Positions 42,879-54,957 of a DNA stretch of 64,000 nucleotides are shown one piece after another. Position 1 is the stretch's first letter, and the number at the start of each line of letters is the position of its first letter. Origin of the DNA: Fusarium oxysporum f. sp. lycopersici 4287 (taxonomy: Eukaryota; Ascomycota; Sordariomycetes; Hypocreales; Nectriaceae); contig NC_030996.1 of NCBI RefSeq assembly GCF_000149955.1, positions 1,319,467-1,383,466 of the forward strand. The letters are read 5' to 3'. A program made the translations under genes and the position numbers. The notes under the pieces were generated by a model. The model saw nothing but the letters and a program-made list of their open reading frames with translations. It searched no databases and had not been told where the DNA came from.

Positions 42879-45303
42879 GATGTTTTGATATGAGTGTAAT
42901 TATCGTAAACATGAGAAGGTGAATGCCGTAAGGAGAAGAAGAAAACAAAACCAATTCTTTTCAAAAACCATCATCACAGTAGGAGCTCGCATCTCAGGGG
43001 CGGCGGCCAGTCAGGGGCGATTTCGGATGGACATGGTATTTGTTTGCCAGCTGCCAACAGCTGCACGGGACTGACAGGTCGTTTAATCATACGAGAACTC
43101 AATTTGGCCGGATCCTATCAGTTAGAACATGAACTTGACTCAAGGCTGAGATGTTTCTCATACCCAAAGTCATTGGCATTTACAACTGGAACACAGAAGT
43201 TGATGGGCATTGTGAGCGCCCATGAGCTTATGTGGGCAAGGCATTTAACATATATATGCTCACCTGAGTTTTGAAGATACAAAAGCACGGTTTTGGTCTT
43301 TACATATCAGTTAATATTGATTTTTCAAGTTTTCGTATCCCATAAGAAGCTCAACTCGGATGTCAAGATGTGAAGACGGAACGCTTCATTGTACCTTCAC
43401 CATGCGTGGCAATGAAAGAGCTTTTCGTGTCTTGTATCACTTATCCTCGATCCCAGAGAAAGTCACTGTATGTAGCACTGCAGTTTCGTACAAATTTCTC
43501 TTGCTTCAACCATAATATCTAAGAGACTGGGACGAGAAAAAGCCTTTCAAAGCTCGACATCAACCGGACTTCGATGCAACGAGATTCGCCACAGCTATTC
43601 TCGTGGCTATTCCATGCGAAACCACAGTTGGAACAATGGGCGACCCCGCCTTGCTCCTATTGTTGCAGAATTGGCCACGTCGTTGGGCTCACCGGAGCAT
43701 CTCATGTAACGGTAATTTCCAAGGATGGAGAATAGCTGGTGAGTCCATCGAGTCCAGGAAACGAGCGTCTGGGTAACTGACCGATGGTTGATTATCTAGC
43801 TTGCCAGGCTTATCCTGCTTACTTCTGCCAAGTATGTGTCAATCTGGGTCGTTTGAAATATCGCTTATCGCCAGCTTTTTCTCGACATCTGAACTAGATG
43901 TGTCATTTGCAGTTGAGACCTTTGGCTGAGAGTTTATATTGTCACACATAACTTAGAATAGAGTTGTTATCAGCTGCCATCCCTCATATGTGGGAGCCCT
44001 ACCCCCTACGCAATTTGATGTAAACACTTGTCGTCAACGGATGCTGATGAAACCAGTACCGCAGAGTTGTCAGTGTCGAATATAACAGTTGCCGCCCGCC
44101 CGCCAGCCAAGTACTTGGGCCCAGTCCGAATCTTTACAGATGTTTGTTTTAAAAAACGACTACGCCTCCATGTCCTGATGGCGTTCCAAGTTCTCAATGC
44201 ATTTCACATTGCATAGATTATGAGCCCCCTGAATTGCCCCCAAAGCTCGAGGTGTTTTACCCTCCGTTGTAGAATTTAACGTTTACCACTGTGCTCTTAA
44301 GTGACGACAACAGCAAAGAGTCTAGTACCTGGTTGAGGCAAAAACCCATGTGGTGGTTATCTTCCCTTCACTTGCTCATTGCCTCGAGTATAACCACGAG
44401 GTTTTGCCGATACCAGACCCCACCTGCCAAGACTGTGGTTCCAATTATTGGCAACTTGCAATCCTTCTCAGATTTTCCCTGGTGCTTATTAGCTTCTCTG
44501 GCGGTTCGCGACCCCTTATGCGATTTTATATGACCTCATTGTGCTGAGTTACCATTCAGATATCAAACGCAGGCCGCATAGAGGCATCTAGCCCACAATA
44601 TTGTATATTGAAATGTTATTGTGGGTGGAGTTATGGCCCTCCCGAGCACTCGTCTTACAAGAGGTACAGAAATAATCCATTTCAGACAATGTCTCACTGT
44701 ATGAGTACCTAAGGGGGCCGGAATTCATGGGTCTTCTTAGCTTAGCTATAAGGATAGGTCAGCAGATACAAGTCCCTTCTTTTCGTTGAGTAATGTGATA
44801 CAGATGATCACTAGCCATCGGAGGGCAACCCTGTGGAAGATGCATTCTCGATGAGAATTTTCGTTGTTGGAAGATCCGACAGGACGGATGAGAACGAATT
44901 GGATAAGGAAGGAGAGAAGAAGGAAGAAGAAGGATGGGTTTTTGTTTAATGATAGTCTCGCTTAGGCATGAAGATTTGTCTTATGTGTCCGCTCTATCAG
45001 CCCCTTGATCGAATCTTATCAGGTACAATCTCATTGACGCTCTAGAACTATTCAGTTGAAGACTGAGTCAAAAGGAATTATCCGTCCCGGACCCGCAGGG
45101 CATCACTTTGACTTCGGTGGATGAGTCAACTATGGATGGTAGCGGACTATAGGGTTTCCTCAGACAGCCTAGACTCGTAACTAGAAGACGAATCTTTGCC
45201 ACAATATGAGCTTCTTGATCTTGCAAATATAAATAAATCCCTTGTGCCAAAAGCCTCCCCTCCAAGCTCCTCACTTTCATGCTCGCAAAATCAAAGACCC
45301 AGC
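42879..45303. other. Gene-poor stretch, about 2.4 kb
   Basis: Only small ORFs (for example 43044-43274, 44028-44216, 44291-44533) without features. Probable promoter of the HNH gene at the left and of the F-box-like locus at the right. Confidence 0.4.
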
Positions 45304-46113
45304 ATGTCCGAGAGCACGCCCGTGGCGCAAACGGGCATCAGGGATCCTTTCCAACACCTCACTTCTGAAATACGAGAAATGGTTATAACCTATCTTGACT
45401 GTTACAAAGATTTCGACAGTCTATATCTAGCTTCACCTATCATGAGAAAGGAACGGCGGACAAGCACACTGTTATTGACATCGGAATCCTTGGAGAGCAA
45501 ATTCGGCGGTACACGCGACGTCGCTTTCATTGAGGCTCATATGTACATGTTGCTTTCCAAAAATGTACTGTCTGATAAGAACTACAAGCTCTGGAAGAAG
45601 AGGAAGCTTCCACATCCGCTCTTTTCAACCCAATCAGATATAGTGTTCCGAATGAACGCTCTATACCAACGCCTGATGGACTATTTTAACTTTGGCTCTG
45701 AAATTGTCCCTTGGTTCATTCGAAAATTACCTTACAGTGTTTTCGCTTGCTACGCTACTTAGGCGTTTAGAAGGAATGGGGAGAAGTTTCCGACGTCACT
45801 AAACGATGCGACAGACGTCAAGAAAGGGCAGGTCTTGTTCTTTTTGCTTGCGCTAAGCATGGCAGGAAACCAGTACATATGCGAGCATGAAGCTTCCCGT
45901 CGGCAATACTGTGAGCGACACATGCAGTTAAGGAATCAATAGATTGTCGTTTGCAAACCCGACTTTCCCATCTCGACTAAAGAAGGGGAAAATGCGCGGA
46001 GTTTTATGCAGGACCTTATGTACGACGAACACAGAGGGGAGGTGTTTGGAAGTAGAATTAAGCGTTTACTTGATCGGCGTCGAGCTAGGGGTAATGGAGA
46101 AAGAAACATATGA
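45304..46113 (+). pseudogene. F-box-like protein gene with two in-frame TAG stops
   Basis: One frame of 269 codons runs from ATG 45304 to TGA 46111-46113, interrupted only by TAG at 45760-45762 and TAG at 45940-45942. The start (FQHLTSEIREMVITYL) is an F-box-like helix. The order of blocks parallels the intact minus-strand gene at 54958-55758: LTSEIREMVI against LPLEIREMII, MNALYQRLMDYFNFGSEIVP against MHDRYQGMLNCFALGPELVP, and GEKFPTSL against GEQLPTVML. The frame stays coding-like after each stop (KKGQVLFFLLALSM, then RSFMQDLMYDEHRGEVFG). Recent nonsense decay is the simplest reading; readthrough is possible. A shorter truncated product of 152 residues could still be made. Confidence 0.7.
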
Positions 46114-46677
46114 GTATGAATTAACCCGCTTATAACTGGCTTCTTTTGAGAGTTAACATAATCCAGCAGCCTGTCTTGCCAAGCTCAACGCGCGACAATG
46201 GGTTCAGCCTAAGCAGAAACATTCATAGAATCACGCCGTACTCGACACTGCCGAGCCGGGTCTAAACACCCCTTTTTACAAAGCATTTTAGTACCCAATC
46301 ACACAATCCTTCTTAAAAAGGAGGGTGCCAACGTTTGAACCAACGCAACATCTGTCGTTGATTAATTGGTTGATGGTGGACTACCCCGCGTTTCTGACGT
46401 TGATGGCACAGCAAAGCAGTTCGTGATAGCTTATCTTATACTGGAATAGGAAATTCGCAATGTGCTCTAATGGAGAGCTGACAAACATTCTGTATCATCT
46501 CCTCAAGATGACGGATGGTCACGAGGTCGTGTGCTTGCTGTAACATAAGAAGCCGTTTCCCCTCTTTTGTGATTGCGAAGCTATTTTCTCTTCATTTCAT
46601 TTGTCTTTCCTAAGTATTTTACGCTTTAAAACTACAAGATCTTTCAGGGTTATACAGTCAACTATTAACAAGTCGAC
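46114..46677. other. Intergenic region
   Basis: Promoter and pyrimidine-rich leader of the small basic protein gene. Nothing else seen. Confidence 0.4.
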
Positions 46678-46998
46678 ATGGCACCTCAGACCCTTGCGGA
46701 GAAAGCCAAGGCCAAGCTCCAGGCTGTTCTAGAGGATCCCAACAGGAACGACTCATCCTGTATGTGCTTGTCTCTTGATGTTTTTAATTTTGATCACTAC
46801 TGACAATTTGAATCAACAGCCTACAAGCAGAGAGTGATGACTACTACGACTCCTGCGACCGGATCCGAGTGGACCAACACTTGGGTACGACGAAATAGTA
46901 ACGATCGTCGGGCCAGTGTTGGAAGTGAAGGTTCAACTGGATCACCTGTTCGCCGCAGGTCAAGCTTCCAAGAGTGGCTATATCCCTCAGCACGTTAA
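46678..46998 (+). CDS. Small Ser/Arg-rich fungal protein (86 residues)
   Basis: Two exons (46678-46759, 46820-46998). The junction has a GTATGT donor, a CTGAC branch and a CAG acceptor, and it recovers a short gene with no long ORF. The first exon encodes an amphipathic Lys/Ala helix (LAEKAKAKLQAVLED). The second has WTNTWVRRNSNDRRAS and ends in RRRSSFQEWLYPSAR, with two basophilic-kinase-like sites (RRAS, RRSS). The leader is pyrimidine-rich as in well-expressed fungal genes. No domain recognised; it resembles small fungus-specific stress or conidiation-associated proteins in style only. Confidence 0.66.
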
Positions 46999-47376
46999 TG
47001 ATGTATATGATACAAGGTTGCGCGTGGTACGTAATGACGTCGTGGATTATTTCGTGCATGCTGTTTACGGTTTGGGTTTGTAATATGTTTCAGAACGTCG
47101 TCCCCTTTTTCAGAAGGTGCATTATTAGGTTATCTCTTTCGATGGGAACCAAAACGGGAACCAAATTGTATTTGCTGTTGGATGGGTTACGCGACAATGT
47201 TCTTTCTTTGGTCTCGAGACAATTGATCAAGACGAAGGCTACAGGTAATGAATGCACTGTATATATATAAAACTTATTTGATGATTATATCATTAAGAAT
47301 CGAGATTGTATTAATTTACATCATATATCTAAATGCACTTTTCGCTTTGGAACATCTATCGTCACGCCGAGTCAGA
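46999..47376. other. Convergent intergenic spacer
   Basis: 3' flanks of the small protein and the AAAP transporter. AT-rich around 47260-47340. Confidence 0.4.
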
Positions 47377-48871
47377 TTAGCTTGATCGGCAAGTGAAAGG
47401 AGCATGAGCAGAGCCATCGGAAGTAATGTCAATCTAGTAAAACGTTAGTCTTTTGAGCAGAAATGCCATGGTTGAGACAACTTACGATATCTTTAATGGT
47501 GGCATATGTACCAGCACCAAGTGTAACGATTCCGATGATAAAGGCCAGGATGCTTCCCAAGCTCATCAACATGTTCTTCTTGGAAAACCACTTGCCCTCG
47601 CAGAGCAAGACGAACCACATGACACCGGGGATCCAGAAAGAGAAACCGGAGACAAAGAGAGCCGAGGCCAGAGAGAGCAAGTCAGAGAAAATGGGGATAG
47701 CCTCAGCGATGACCCAAGCGATGATGGTGAAGATGGTCACAAGAGTGATCCAGCTGGCCCAACCCATGGGGGTGTTGACATATCGCAGAATTGAGTCCTT
47801 GAACATACGGCCATGAAGATATCGAAGGGCAACGGTAGAATTGATCGAACCGGAAATAAAGATGACGGGTAGAGCGACTCCAAAGGCGATCTTGGAAATA
47901 AGTGGTCCGGCGGAGAGCAATGCGGGCGATTGCACTGAGGGTCCGATAAAAGCGTAGCACAGGGCTCCAGTCAGAGTGTAGATCGCAATTTGGATGAAGC
48001 AGGAGGCGTAGATGGACTTCATGTAATCGGTTGGTGTGTGCATCTCGTCCATGAAGGAGAATTGACCGATTGCGAAGCTGAAGGCGAAGATGATGTTGCT
48101 GACAGCGACGAATGCCTCGGCGAAGCTGAGGTCCTCCTTGGGCCAAGCAGACCACTCAACGCCAGAGAGTCCACCAGCTGAATCGCTAGCTTGAATACCG
48201 GTGGCAATGACGGTGATGCCAATGGCAGCAAGGATAGACACGAAATCGATATATCCTAGAATGGCGACTTCGGTGAAAGATGGGGGGATGGCGAGGATCA
48301 GAAGGATGATAGCCGAAACAGCAGAGAAGACGATGGAGCAGACGTGTCCACCGTTGATGTCGATGAGCGCAATGCTACCAGTCAAGGCATGCGAACCAAC
48401 AACCATAACAAGCTCGAGAACGAGGGCAGCACCGAAAATCTCATAGCCAAAGCGACCGAGAAGTAGGCGTCCGGCATCAGCATAGTGCGCCACGTGGGGG
48501 AATTTCAGTTTGACTTGGCCGACGATGTAGCTGGTGAAGATGGAGACGAGGCCGAGTGTGATTGTGAGGAAGACACCGGGGAACATGCCCAGCGTGTGAT
48601 AGGCTGAAGGAAGGCTGAGGGCGCCGAGGGCAATAGCCTCGACGATTGTGACGACGGCGAGACGCTTCCATCCCAGGCGGTGGAAGTGAGCATTTCCTTG
48701 GGTAGCGAGCTGCTTCTGCTGGGAGACTTGGATATCATCCGCTGTCTCAGGATCGTCCATCATGTTGGCGGGTTTGGCGGACTTGGCCTTGGGCGATGTG
48801 GTAGCCATTGTGTCGTGAGTGAGTAGAGGAGTATGTTCGGTGGGAGGATGGGTAGAAGAGTGGCTACTCAT
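47377..48871 (-). CDS. AAAP-family amino-acid transporter (Aa_trans)
   Basis: Two exons (48871-47486, 47433-47377) encode 480 residues. The terminal 57-nt exon is joined in phase 0 by a GTAAGT/CTAG intron with a GACTAAC branch. The cytosolic N-terminus is Ser/Thr/Pro-rich (about 65 residues). Eleven hydrophobic helices follow, beginning with the AAAP signature LAVVTIVEAIALGALSLPSA. GPSVQSPALLSAGPLISKIAFG is the loop before the C-terminal helices. It should import or export neutral amino acids at the plasma or vacuolar membrane. Substrate not readable. A shorter 462-codon reading through the intron would lack the true end. Confidence 0.9.
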
Positions 48872-51005
48872 AAGACCAAGGAATGGTCAGTGTAGAAGAG
48901 TCGAGAAATGTACGGAATAGGTAACCGACGAACAATGGGGAAGAATGGCAGGAGATCAAACAGGGTCCTGAGAGAAGGTAAGACAGGACAAATGTATTTA
49001 AGAGGAACGAAAACAAACGGCTAGAAGAGCTTTGTGACGGGAAAAACGGCGCAAGGCGAGCCATGGCGCATGTTCGGTGTATCCGGGGTATCCACCTCCG
49101 AAAGATCGGGGCCGGGACCATGTCGCGGTTAATGTCATGATTAGATAACAGCACCTTTCTCCAGGTTTTTATTCCATTTAAATTCGTAATTCATTCATGT
49201 CATGCCGACTCCGGAGTTAACTGTCCCTGGTACCATCTGATCTCAAAAACTCCATTGTTCCTGGCGAGAATTCCAGCTTCTGAGAGAAAAGGCCCGAAGG
49301 GAGTTGACGAGCCGCGCTCGGAGTGGCGTACGAACAACCCGTAAAAACCTTCCAAAAGGAAGACGCTTGACCCAAAGTCGTATGGTGGTGGAAGAATCTG
49401 CCGGTTGTGGGTCTGTATGACATGAGACCCCTGGTGATATTTTTACGTGCATGAAACGTGTCATTGGTGAGAAATCCAGCGAGGCTCCGTCACCGAAAAG
49501 GCGCGTGTGGATATCATCACGTTATGATATCCTAACAATAACTCTCTAATGTCGCGCTCCGCGTCAAGATGAAATCTCGAACGACCCGGACAACGAAATT
49601 ACTCCGGGGCCCCAAAACTCTGTTTCTGATGAGAGAAAAACGCATTCTCTACATTCAGAGATAATGCGAGAGATAATGGGAGAGATGCTGTCAAGCTTGG
49701 TCAAGCTAACTGCCGTCTTGGCTTGCAGCAATCTCCACCGAAAAAGTCTGGGGTGAAAAGCTCTTTTATACATCGAGTCAGCCTCATAAAACTCTGCATC
49801 AAATTTTACTCCACGACATCCTCATCTCCGCCATCAATCGCTTATCTGTGGGGTTATTCACCTCATTGACTAATATGAATAACGAATTTTCGTGGCCTGT
49901 TCCGGGGTCTTGAACTGTACCCCAGAAACCGTCGCTGGCCTCATACAATACATGCCGGTTGACGGCGAGTTTACCCGCACTGCACCCCAGAGATCAGGTA
50001 TTTTTCGGGATGGGGGAGATGGGTTTAAGCTTGTTTAAACGGGCCGTACTGGAGGGTAACTGGATGGGTAGTAGGGTAAGATGTCTTCAAAGGAGAGACT
50101 TCTTTTGACTGTCTTTATCTTGTCGTTGAGTCCTGCGAATGGTCGCACCATACCCTAGTGGATGCCTCGTTGTCTATCATCAGGGTATTGGTAGATGGTT
50201 TTGAGGTACTGTGGACTGCGTTATTGATAGACTCTTGCTACATATTCATTTATTAACTTTGCATTAAATAACTTATGTCTTTTGGTTTCTAGTATTGGCA
50301 TTCTCGTGCACCATCAAACCTCCTGCTGTTCTCAAGATCAATGCTTCTAAGCTCAACCACGTTATCAAATGAACTTCTCTTTTCTGGGCATGATTATCTT
50401 CCCTCAGCGATTCTGTTGCCGAATACAACTTGGCTATTTATCAGAAGCACTGCTCACGAGGCGATAACTCTCAAGTCCAACATGAGTCGTCGTCGCGAAA
50501 ACGCCAGTCACGAGTCACCATGTGGACAGGCATTAAGGTCAGGCGACTCGGTTTCAAGGCCACTTCTGTATAGCCAGTCAGACTATGCAACAAGAAAGTA
50601 AATACCAGATAAAGTGCACATCACAAAAGTTTAAATTCCTGTGCCATATAGAATTAGAGTCTGTGGTGACTGGCTCAGCCAATCCGCCTCCTTGACTAAC
50701 CTTATTCTTGGTCACGAGCTTGGAGCAATGTGGTGTTCGGTAACATGGATAGCTTCAAAGTTTCTCTACATCTCGACCTGCAATGAGACGTATCCAGTTG
50801 GCGATGGGTTTGCGGTGCTTTCGCTTGTTTCTGAAAGTATATCTGCACAAGACTTTCATCAGAGAGTTTGGAACACAGAGTAACGTATTATGAGTAGAAG
50901 TATTGAACAGCACCCTTGCTGTGACATTCTGTCTTCCTCAACTCTAGCAACACAATCTGAAACACGTCCTCCCGGGCTCAAGTGAATCAATATCACACGA
51001 TCAAC
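48872..51005. other. Long intergenic region, about 2.1 kb
   Basis: Holds the transporter promoter and the upstream region of the next F-box-like gene. Small ORFs such as 50341-50601 and 50641-50883 show no features. No repeat or RNA gene recognised. Confidence 0.4.
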
Positions 51006-51794
51006 ATGAGGATCGTAAATTCAAAAGAACTCGGCAATTTGGTGATGTGGCGGCCGCTCATGCTTCTCGACAAGACACTTTTAGGACCCGCCTACGTCGA
51101 AAGTGTCGTTTCGCGCTCGCCTGCACTTATCGCCTCCCAAGCAGGCAAAAGACTACCACTTGAGCTCTGGGACATTATTATCAACTTCGCTAAACGTTAT
51201 ACCAAGGATCACCGTTTTTCCCTCGTACAACCCATTAGGCTACAGACAAGCGTGCGAGGCGATGAACTTGTCTGCAGCAAGTTTCAACGCTGGTCACCCT
51301 TTGGTAACATCCAGAAATCTGAGGAAATCGAAATCTATCGATTCTACTTGGCCCATCCCGACAAATTATCCCGACCTGGCATGCATTCATCCTGCCCTAA
51401 CCCCTTCGGTGATCCATTGACCCGCGAGTTCGGCTCACTCTGCACGTTCCCCACGGCCTTGCTCGAGACGGCCAAGTTTCTCCATGTGGAGCTCACGGTT
51501 CGAGATATCATCAGGTACCTGGAAGACGGGGACTGCAAGATCTGCTCTGGAACGCGCGTGACCGGATCCGACATTGTCTCGGGGTTTGTGCCCCAAAATA
51601 AGGAGTATTCGCAGTTCCTTGGCGGAATCCCACCGTCTGCGGCTGAACCTTTGATATGCCCGCTCTGCGTCGGACTGAATCATACCTGGCAAAGCATCAA
51701 TACACGAAGCCGATTTGTGCCGCCCATGTCTAGGGAGGATTATCGATCGTGGCTGGTTAAACGACTCGAAAGCTTTTTCACAAGACCACGTTAG
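51006..51794 (+). CDS. F-box-like hypothetical protein with Cys pairs
   Basis: A 262-residue open frame. The ATG at 51006 is used because the upstream extension opens with GTG. The segment AGKRLPLELWDIIINFA near residue 50 is an F-box-like helix, the usual start of fungal F-box proteins that recruit substrates to SCF ubiquitin ligases. Two Cys pairs (CKICSG near residue 178, CPLCVG near residue 218) could bind a metal. No leucine-rich or WD repeats follow. The rest is not recognised. Confidence 0.6.
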   Translation: MRIVNSKELGNLVMWRPLMLLDKTLLGPAYVESVVSRSPALIASQAGKRLPLELWDIIINFAKRYTKDHRFSLVQPIRLQTSVRGDELVCSKFQRWSPFGNIQKSEEIEIYRFYLAHPDKLSRPGMHSSCPNPFGDPLTREFGSLCTFPTALLETAKFLHVELTVRDIIRYLEDGDCKICSGTRVTGSDIVSGFVPQNKEYSQFLGGIPPSAAEPLICPLCVGLNHTWQSINTRSRFVPPMSREDYRSWLVKRLESFFTRPR

Positions 51795-52591
51795 GCAAAT
51801 TCCCCAAATAAGATCGAATTACTCTCCAGCTCAAAATTTGCCTCTGGATCTTGAGCGCGCTGAGGTTGGCGAAAAGGGTATCAGATGGGTAAAGATGGCT
51901 GGATTGTGGTTAAGATCGAACTCACTGGTCTGTATGTAGCCAGTAAAAGTCCTCAACATAGCACGACAACCTTCCGCGTTTCATTTAGCATAGAAACATC
52001 AGCAACTAAGAGGGACTGGGTTATGATAAAATTAGGATGGAACCCACAATGGTTCTACGAAATCATGACAAGATTAGGCCTAAATTTATGGTATCCTTAG
52101 GTAAAGTGTTGAATTTGTGTATCATCATCCCCGGAAGAAAGGTCAAGGCAACGTTACGGTTACTTTATACAGATCATTATAAATAAATTCCCATTCAATT
52201 TGTTCCAAATGATCCGAAATGTAATATGCTGAGCTCTGTCAAACATAAAACACATGCCGGATTTCGTGGTTCATGATTGGTGGTACAGCCAAGGGCCGAT
52301 GACGATGCCGGAGACGGATATCACGCAACCGCATGAACCCTTATCAATGCTCGGCGATCTAACTTGATCGAAATAACCACCATCACCGATCGAGTGGTTG
52401 ATTTGCATAGTTTATCTTGGTCCCTGTCATCATTGCTGGGGTTGAGTGGTGTCATTCTTTTATTCCGACTACTTTATCTTGATGCTTCGCCGCTCATCAA
52501 CGTCAATTATCATCTCCTCTTTAGCTGCTTCCAAGTCGCACAAGATTCGGTAAATTTCTTGACTTGGTCGGCAGTTGGAACCCTCACGACA
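51795..52591. other. Intergenic region
   Basis: Promoter of the UNC93-like transporter gene. No gene seen. Confidence 0.4.
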
Positions 52592-54020
52592 ATGTCGGAA
52601 TCAGAGGGCAAACATACGGCTGATGCCGCGAATGCTGAGGCGTTGAATGAGGCTCCGATTAAGCGTAAGTTCACCACTTCCGACCTGAAGACTATACTGA
52701 TGATTAACAGCGAAATGGAATCGGTCGCCAATCTACAATGCAACCATCCTCGGTCTCTGCAGTTTTGCAGCCCCCGGTCTCTGGGGTGCAATGAACTCCC
52801 TCGGCGCAGGCGGTGCTCAAAAGCCCTACCTCGTCAACACCGGCAACGCCCTCACCTTTTGTCTCATGATCATCTCATGCTGGTTCACCAGCGGCATCGT
52901 CAAATACGTTGGTATCAAAGGCGCTCTCGTTATCGGAACCATCGGCTTTGCTCCCTACAGCGCGGGTCTCTATCTGAACAACCGTTATGGCGTCGAGTGG
53001 CTTGTCATCTTTGGCGCCGCGTGCTGTGGTGTATCGGCGGGTATCTTTTGGGCGGCCGAGGCAGCGATCGCGATTGGATATCCCGAGCCTAGAAATCGAG
53101 GACGTTTGGTGGCATATTGGCTTTCATTCACTAGACTGGGACAGATTTTGGGTGGTGCGATTAACCTTGGTCTCAACGCCGATCGGAGTGAGGCGGGCAA
53201 GGTCTCGTATAAGGTCTATCTCATCTTCATCGCCCTTCAGGCGCTGGGACCTTTTGTCGCGTTTCTTCTCAACAAGCCCTCCCAGGTCCAGCGCGCAGAC
53301 GGGAAGAAAGTCGATATGAGCATCCTCGACCATCCATGGAAAGAGTTCAAGGCCACAACACGAACGTTCCTCAAGAAGGAATTCCTGCTGCTCATCTTCT
53401 GGATCGGCCAAGGAGTCTACTCAGAGTCGGTCTTCTTTACCTATATCGCTCTTTGGTTTAGCGTGCGAGCTCGAGCTCTTGGTTCATTCGTGTCTGGTAT
53501 TGTCGCGGTCATTGCGGGAAATCTTCTGGGTGTCTGGCTTGATCAGAACCAAATCGCTCTCAAGAAGCGCGCGCGATATGCTTACGCTGTCATCATGACC
53601 CTCCAGGGAGGATGGTGGGTCTGGCTCACCATCAACGTCACCAAGTTCAAGCGCGATGGACCTATCTACGACTGGAGTGATCCTGGTTTTGGTGCCGCAT
53701 TCGGTGTTTTCGTTTTCCTTGTCACTGGATTCCAGCTCAACTACAACTTTGCCTTCTTCATCATCGGTCAGATTTCGAACAATTCGCAAGAGACGGTGCG
53801 GCTGTCTGCGTTGTTGAGAGGTACGGAGTCGGCATGGCAGGCGCTCAGCTATGGTCTCAATGCTCTTCCGATCATGGCAACTGTAGGGAGCACGTATATG
53901 AACTTTGGCATTTGGGCGGTTGCTATCTTTCCAGCCTGGTTGGTAATCCGGCAGCTGGGCACGGGCGAGGCACAAGGAAACAGTGACACGGACGAGACGG
54001 TTGTAGTTGAGAAGGTGTAG
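52592..54020 (+). CDS. UNC93-like (DUF895) MFS membrane protein
   Basis: Two exons (52592-52664, 52711-54020) give 460 residues. The second acceptor restores KWNRSPIYNATILGLCSFAA, the conserved start of fungal UNC93-like proteins, which the raw ORF at 52364 misreads. About eleven helices follow, with GIFWAAEAAIAIGYPEPRNRGR the best-kept block. Members are usually plasma-membrane or vacuolar and of uncertain substrate. The hydrophilic tail (GEAQGNSDTDE) is cytosolic. An upstream open extension (52364-52591) belongs to the leader, not the protein. Confidence 0.88.
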
Positions 54021-54957
54021 CTTAGACGAGACTCTCCATCAAGCCTTGTGATGATCTTTGCTCGGACGCTGGAAGGGAGTCGAAAAAAGGTGTCTTTGGT
54101 GGAAACGCTCCTCGTGGTGGTAGTGCTGGGTGACATCTGAGGCAGAAAAAAAAGCAAGGCTAAAATGTAAAAAGTCAAGTTCGATGAGAATTCTCCAGGA
54201 CAGGATAACTTTTTATAAATTGCTCCTGAGCTTGCCTTTATACATGACACTTTTCTCAAAGTCTGGTCGGAAGATTTGATGAGGTAGACATTGCCAGGGC
54301 TGGAGAAGCTTAGATTGACAGGATATTCGCTGATGTCTAGAGCCTGAACTCTTTTTCGACCATTAAAGTCAAACCTTGCATATGATCCTTGATAATAGTT
54401 AGCCAATGGCATGACCTTGAGAGCCAGAAATCCCTGAGCAGATAACAATTATAGTGTTCCCTTGAGATTAAACCTTTGAGTCTTTGAGAAGTATTTTTAT
54501 ACCTTAGCTAACTTCATAACAGAAGCAACACGCATGATTTTCATACCATAGCAAAGTTAGTTATGAGCACTCCAAATGCCAATGCATCATGAGGTGCTTC
54601 AGGTCGGAACAAGAACGGTGCATCAATAGCAACGAGATTTGTGAATAAGATATACCAAGATCATGATGATTCACACCGGGCCTCCCCTGTATCACCTCCT
54701 CCTTTCTGGCCATATAGTCTCCTAGTCACTTATCTTCTGGACCTTGCTTTATAAGGGAACAGTGAACCTCGAAAAACACCTTTTCCCTTTTATAGATCGT
54801 TACTTCATAGGCTCTGACGCTTATCGCGGAATTTGATAGTTATTGACTCAACATCTCGATTATCTGGAAACTTTTCAGGAAATCGGTGCTGTGTTGAAAG
54901 ATTTATTTAGAACTATTCAAGCCAGCACATGAGGCTTACTTGCGCTCAAAAGCTAAA
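54021..54957. other. Convergent intergenic region
   Basis: 3' flanks of the UNC93-like gene and the F-box-like gene. No gene seen. Confidence 0.4.

Noticed and set aside
44028..44216. 62-codon ORF mirrored on both strands
   Set aside because: Symmetric open frames in a gene-poor stretch are likely chance.
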